From: JAJAZB01 sp964244295
GTDB taxonomy: Bacteria > Bacteroidota > Bacteroidia > Cytophagales > Spirosomataceae
Direction: 5' to 3'
NCBI GenBank assembly: GCA_964244295.1
Contig: CAXTIG010000070.1
Location: forward strand, 1-17,945
DNA: 17,945 nt
Shown here in pieces: positions 15,496-17,945 of the stretch. Positions within the stretch are counted from its first letter, which is position 1, and the number at the start of each line of letters is the position of its first letter. A program made the translations under genes and the position numbers. A model generated the notes under the pieces. The model saw only the letters and a list, made by a program, of their open reading frames with translations. It had not been told where the DNA came from and made no database searches.

Positions 15496-15534
15496 AAAAA
15501 AGCCCGGCTCCACCAACTCGGAACCGGGCTTTTT
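15496..15534. terminator. Bidirectional terminator after the hlyD-like gene
   Basis: AGCCCGGCTCC and GGAACCGGGCT form a GC-rich stem with an A-run on the left (15496-15501) and a T-run on the right (15530-15534), so it can stop transcription in both directions. It lies 70 bp downstream of the HlyD stop codon and separates the export genes from the carbohydrate operon. Confidence 0.85.
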
Positions 15535-15603
15535 CGACGTTAGGAAATGCCGCTATCCTCCCTCCATTTCTACGTTTGCCCCTCCACAAATACCGCCTGG
15601 CTA

Positions 15604-16884
15604 CTACCGGGCACCCGTAACTTTACGCAGGTTGTAAAACAGCTTTTCCAGCAGCCGCGTTTCGTCGGTCAGAATCTCCGCCGAGGCGCTCATGCCGGTT
15701 TTGTAGGAAAGGGTTTTGCCAAAATTCGTGGTCAGGCCCGCTGGTAATGCCACTTTGGCCAGAAACACGCTGTCGCGCACGGGCACCTCGGCGATGGACT
15801 CGACGCGCCCGCGCACGGCCCCGAATTCCTGAAACGGGTAGCCGCTAAATTTCACCAGTACCGTTTGACCCGTTTTCACCTTGCCAAAATTTTGCTGCGG
15901 CACCCGCAATTCCCCGAAGAATTCCGTGTGCGCCGGAACGACGTAAACCAATTCCTGCCCCAGCGTCAGGTGCTGGCTTTCCTGTACAAACGACGGGAAC
16001 ACGACCCGCCCGGCCACCGGGGCCGACACCACGTACTTCGCTTTCCAGGCTTCCGCCGCGCTGCGTAGGGTGTTGAGCATTTGCAGAAACTGGTCGCGCT
16101 GCTCGGCCACCTGCTGGTCGAGTTCGAGGATTTCCTTTTGCTTGGCCCGCTGCGCCACACCGTTGTTGAGGAGCGCCGCGCCGGTTTGCTGGATCGGAAA
16201 ATCGCGGGCGAGGCGCTTGCTTTCTTCGCGCTTCAATTCCAACGGGGCAATGACGTTGTCGCTGGCCAGTTTTTGCTGCACCTCAAAATCATCCTGGGCC
16301 AGTTGTTGGTCGCGCTGTTGGAGGCTGCGTTGCTCGCCGAGGTTGGCGGCGAGGGCGGCCAAATCCTGCACTTCCCGCTGCAACATGACTTTTTTCTGGC
16401 TGTAAAACCCGCCCGCCAGGTACGCCTGCAATTGAATATGCGCCTGCTCGAAGGTTTGAAAACTGGCCTGCAATTCGCCGAGTTGGTGGAAGTCGTGCCG
16501 GTTAAACGTCGTTAGCTGCTCCAACTGGTCGCGGCGGGCGAGGTTTCCGGCGCGTTCCAACTCAGCCATCAGCCGCAGCACGTCTTCGTGGCGGGCGGTG
16601 CTTTCGAGGTAGGCCATCGGCTGACCGGCCTTCACCTCAGTCCCTTCGCTCACCAGCAAACGCATCAGTTTACCCTCGCTGCGGGTCAGCACGGCTTTGG
16701 GGGCGTTGAGCGAGGTGAGTTTAAACGAGGCCCGCACCACGTCGGGGTAGCGAATGACCCAGGCCCCCGTCAGCACCCCGACCAGCACCAGTGCCACGAG
16801 CGTGATGCCCCAGCGCAACAACCAGCGCGGCGGGCGGGCAATGAGTTCCTGGACTTCTTCGGAACGGAGTTCGGTTGGGTTCAT
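15604..16884 (-). CDS. HlyD-family membrane-fusion protein of a peptide exporter
   Basis: The 426-residue product has a short cytoplasmic N-terminus, one membrane segment (about 25-47, WGITLVALVLVGVLTGAWVI), then a lipoyl/barrel-sandwich half (SEGKLMRLLVSEGTEVKAGQPMAYLES, about 68-95). A long helical hairpin with coiled-coil character follows (about 98-290), then the second lipoyl half (VVSAPVAGRVVFPSFVQESQHL) and beta-barrel domains to the C-terminus. This is the normal adaptor architecture and length for type 1 or bacteriocin-type export. The gene follows the ABC transporter ATPase in the same direction, 213 bp apart with a palindromic repeat between. It probably links the ABC exporter to an outer-membrane channel not seen here. 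The GG-leader peptide about 14 kb downstream is the obvious candidate cargo, by inference. Confidence 0.9.
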   Translation of the reverse strand: MNPTELRSEEVQELIARPPRWLLRWGITLVALVLVGVLTGAWVIRYPDVVRASFKLTSLNAPKAVLTRSEGKLMRLLVSEGTEVKAGQPMAYLESTARHEDVLRLMAELERAGNLARRDQLEQLTTFNRHDFHQLGELQASFQTFEQAHIQLQAYLAGGFYSQKKVMLQREVQDLAALAANLGEQRSLQQRDQQLAQDDFEVQQKLASDNVIAPLELKREESKRLARDFPIQQTGAALLNNGVAQRAKQKEILELDQQVAEQRDQFLQMLNTLRSAAEAWKAKYVVSAPVAGRVVFPSFVQESQHLTLGQELVYVVPAHTEFFGELRVPQQNFGKVKTGQTVLVKFSGYPFQEFGAVRGRVESIAEVPVRDSVFLAKVALPAGLTTNFGKTLSYKTGMSASAEILTDETRLLEKLFYNLRKVTGAR

Positions 16885-16921
16885 GAAAAATATCCTGACT
16901 AGTCTAATTTGCTATTCTACC

Positions 16922-17052
16922 GTAGTTGTCATCCCGACGTTAGGAGGGATCTCGTTGGTGCTCTGAGAACCTTTCCGGTATCCCAGCCCTGGCGGATGTG
17001 AACTACTTCGACAGGTTAACGAGATCCCTCCTAACATCGGGATGACAACTAC
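16922..17052. repeat. Palindromic element C (35-bp inverted repeat)
   Basis: Arms 16922-16956 and 17018-17052 match over 35 bp with one mismatch around a 61-bp loop. Core: GTCATCCCGACGTTAGGAGG then GATCTCGTT. It fills most of the gap between the ABC transporter and HlyD genes. The core and the arm ends facing the loop match elements A and B, and the loop shares a short GGGATACC-type block with element B in inverse orientation. Confidence 0.85.
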
Positions 17053-17097
17053 AAGCAGGAAAACTAAAACCCGCAGGGCTACTAAAAGTCATCACCA

Positions 17098-17945
17098 TCA
17101 CGCCCCCATCTCCAACTGGTTTTTCACCAATCGCCAGTAATCCCCCCGTCGGGCCGTCAGTTCAACGTGCGTTCCCACCTCCGAAATCCGGCCTTTGTCG
17201 AGCACCACGATCTGATCCGCATTTTTAACCGTACTCAATCGGTGCGCCACGACCACCACGGTACGACCCCGAAAAAATTCCTCCAGGTTTTGCAAAATCT
17301 GAGCTTCGTTGTTGGCGTCGAGGGCATTGGTGGCTTCGTCGAAAAACAGAAACTGCGGGTCTTTGTACACGGCTCGCGCAATGAGAATCCGTTGGCGTTG
17401 CCCCTGGCTAATGCCGCTGCCCTCGGTCCCGATTTTGGTGTTGTAGCCCAGCGGCAAGGATTCGATGAACTCTTCAACGTTGGCCACCCGCGCCGCGTGG
17501 GTGAGGCCCTCCACGTCAATCCGTTCCTGGCCGACGGCAATGTTGCGGGCAATGGTGTCGGAAAAGAGAAATCCCTCCTGCATGACCATGCCGCATTGGC
17601 TGCGCCAGTGGGCGTGGCTTACATTGCGTAAGCCCGTTTCGCCGATGCGGACTTCCCCACCCCTCGGTTCGTAAAACCGCAGCAAAAGCTTCAGCAGCGT
17701 AGTTTTACCGCTGCCGCTCATGCCCACAATGGCGGTGGTTTTACGGGCGGGAATCGTCAGACTCAAGTCCCGCAACACCGGCTCGTTGCCCGCACCGGGG
17801 TAGGTGTAGCTCAGGTTGTTGAGCGTGAGGCTTTCGTAGGCGGGCAGGCGGTCTAGCTTGGGGCGGTCGGCGGGTTCTTCGTCCTCCAGCGTGTGGATTT
17901 CGTTGAGGCGTTCGAGGCTGATTTTGGCGTCCTGCAAACCCTGCA
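17098..17945 (-). CDS. Peptide-export ABC transporter, ATPase domain (5' end outside the window)
   Basis: The frame stays open to the window edge, reading QGLQDAKISLERLNEI at its start, so this is the C-terminal part of a longer gene and the TTG at 17937 is not a real start. Visible is the end of the transmembrane region and a complete ATPase: Walker A GMSGSGKTT, Q-loop VMQEGFLFS, signature ISQGQRQR (a variant of LSGGQ common in Bacteroidota peptide exporters), Walker B FLFFDEATNALD and H-loop VAHR. DAKISLERLNEIHTLEDEE matches the linker of bacteriocin/GG-peptide exporters that carry an N-terminal C39 peptidase. That peptidase would lie outside the window, so its presence cannot be checked. 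With the adjacent HlyD protein it would export, and probably cleave, GG-leader peptides. Confidence 0.9.
   Translation of the reverse strand, partial: QGLQDAKISLERLNEIHTLEDEEPADRPKLDRLPAYESLTLNNLSYTYPGAGNEPVLRDLSLTIPARKTTAIVGMSGSGKTTLLKLLLRFYEPRGGEVRIGETGLRNVSHAHWRSQCGMVMQEGFLFSDTIARNIAVGQERIDVEGLTHAARVANVEEFIESLPLGYNTKIGTEGSGISQGQRQRILIARAVYKDPQFLFFDEATNALDANNEAQILQNLEEFFRGRTVVVVAHRLSTVKNADQIVVLDKGRISEVGTHVELTARRGDYWRLVKNQLEMGA

Overview
The window looks like chromosomal DNA from a member of the Bacteroidota, most likely Cytophagales (Spirosoma/Larkinella-like). This is inferred from the gene families (GH2/GH9 hydrolases with a DUF1080 protein, a C39-like/VKOR/thioredoxin fusion, a GG-leader peptide whose ABC transporter has an ISQGQ-type signature), a TAnnTTTG-type -7 promoter element, the lack of obvious Shine-Dalgarno sites, and dispersed GTCATCCCGA palindromes. 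No rRNA, tRNA or CRISPR array was seen. Every substantial gene except one small regulator is on the minus strand, so the window reads from right to left.

Right end (17945 to 15604): the ATPase half of a peptide-export ABC transporter, cut by the window edge, then an HlyD-type membrane-fusion protein. They are separated by a palindromic repeat and followed by a strong bidirectional terminator. Middle (15179 to 5682): a carbohydrate block of four secreted proteins. These are a DUF1080 (3-keto-disaccharide hydrolase-like) protein, a sugar-dehydrogenase-like beta-propeller fused to an azurin-type copper domain, a GH9 glucanase and a GH2 glycosidase. A terminator nearly identical in sequence to the one after hlyD ends the block. 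Two further palindromic elements lie near its end, and another lies between its first two genes.

Left part (5619 to 232): a plus-strand XRE regulator stands divergent to a peptide-maturation operon, with three 21-22 bp direct repeats between them. The operon holds (i) a C39-like-VKOR-thioredoxin fusion protein, broken by a 37+37 bp insertion/duplication and by an in-frame amber codon; (ii) a GT1-family glycosyltransferase coupled to it by an ATGA overlap; (iii) a 74-residue GG-leader precursor peptide with eight cysteines in its predicted core; and, after a hairpin followed by a U-rich stretch, (iv) a secreted TlpA-like thioredoxin protein. G+C falls from roughly 55-60 % on the right to roughly 30 % or less on the left, with the change inside the glycosyltransferase gene.

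The most interesting unit is this putative peptide system. It has a Cys-rich secreted peptide, a dedicated disulfide-forming enzyme (VKOR-Trx), a thiol oxidoreductase, a possible tailoring glycosyltransferase, and an ABC/HlyD exporter displaced about 12 kb away by the carbohydrate block. It appears to be decaying, or to have been recently reassorted, because the oxidase gene carries two independent lesions while the precursor and its neighbours are open.
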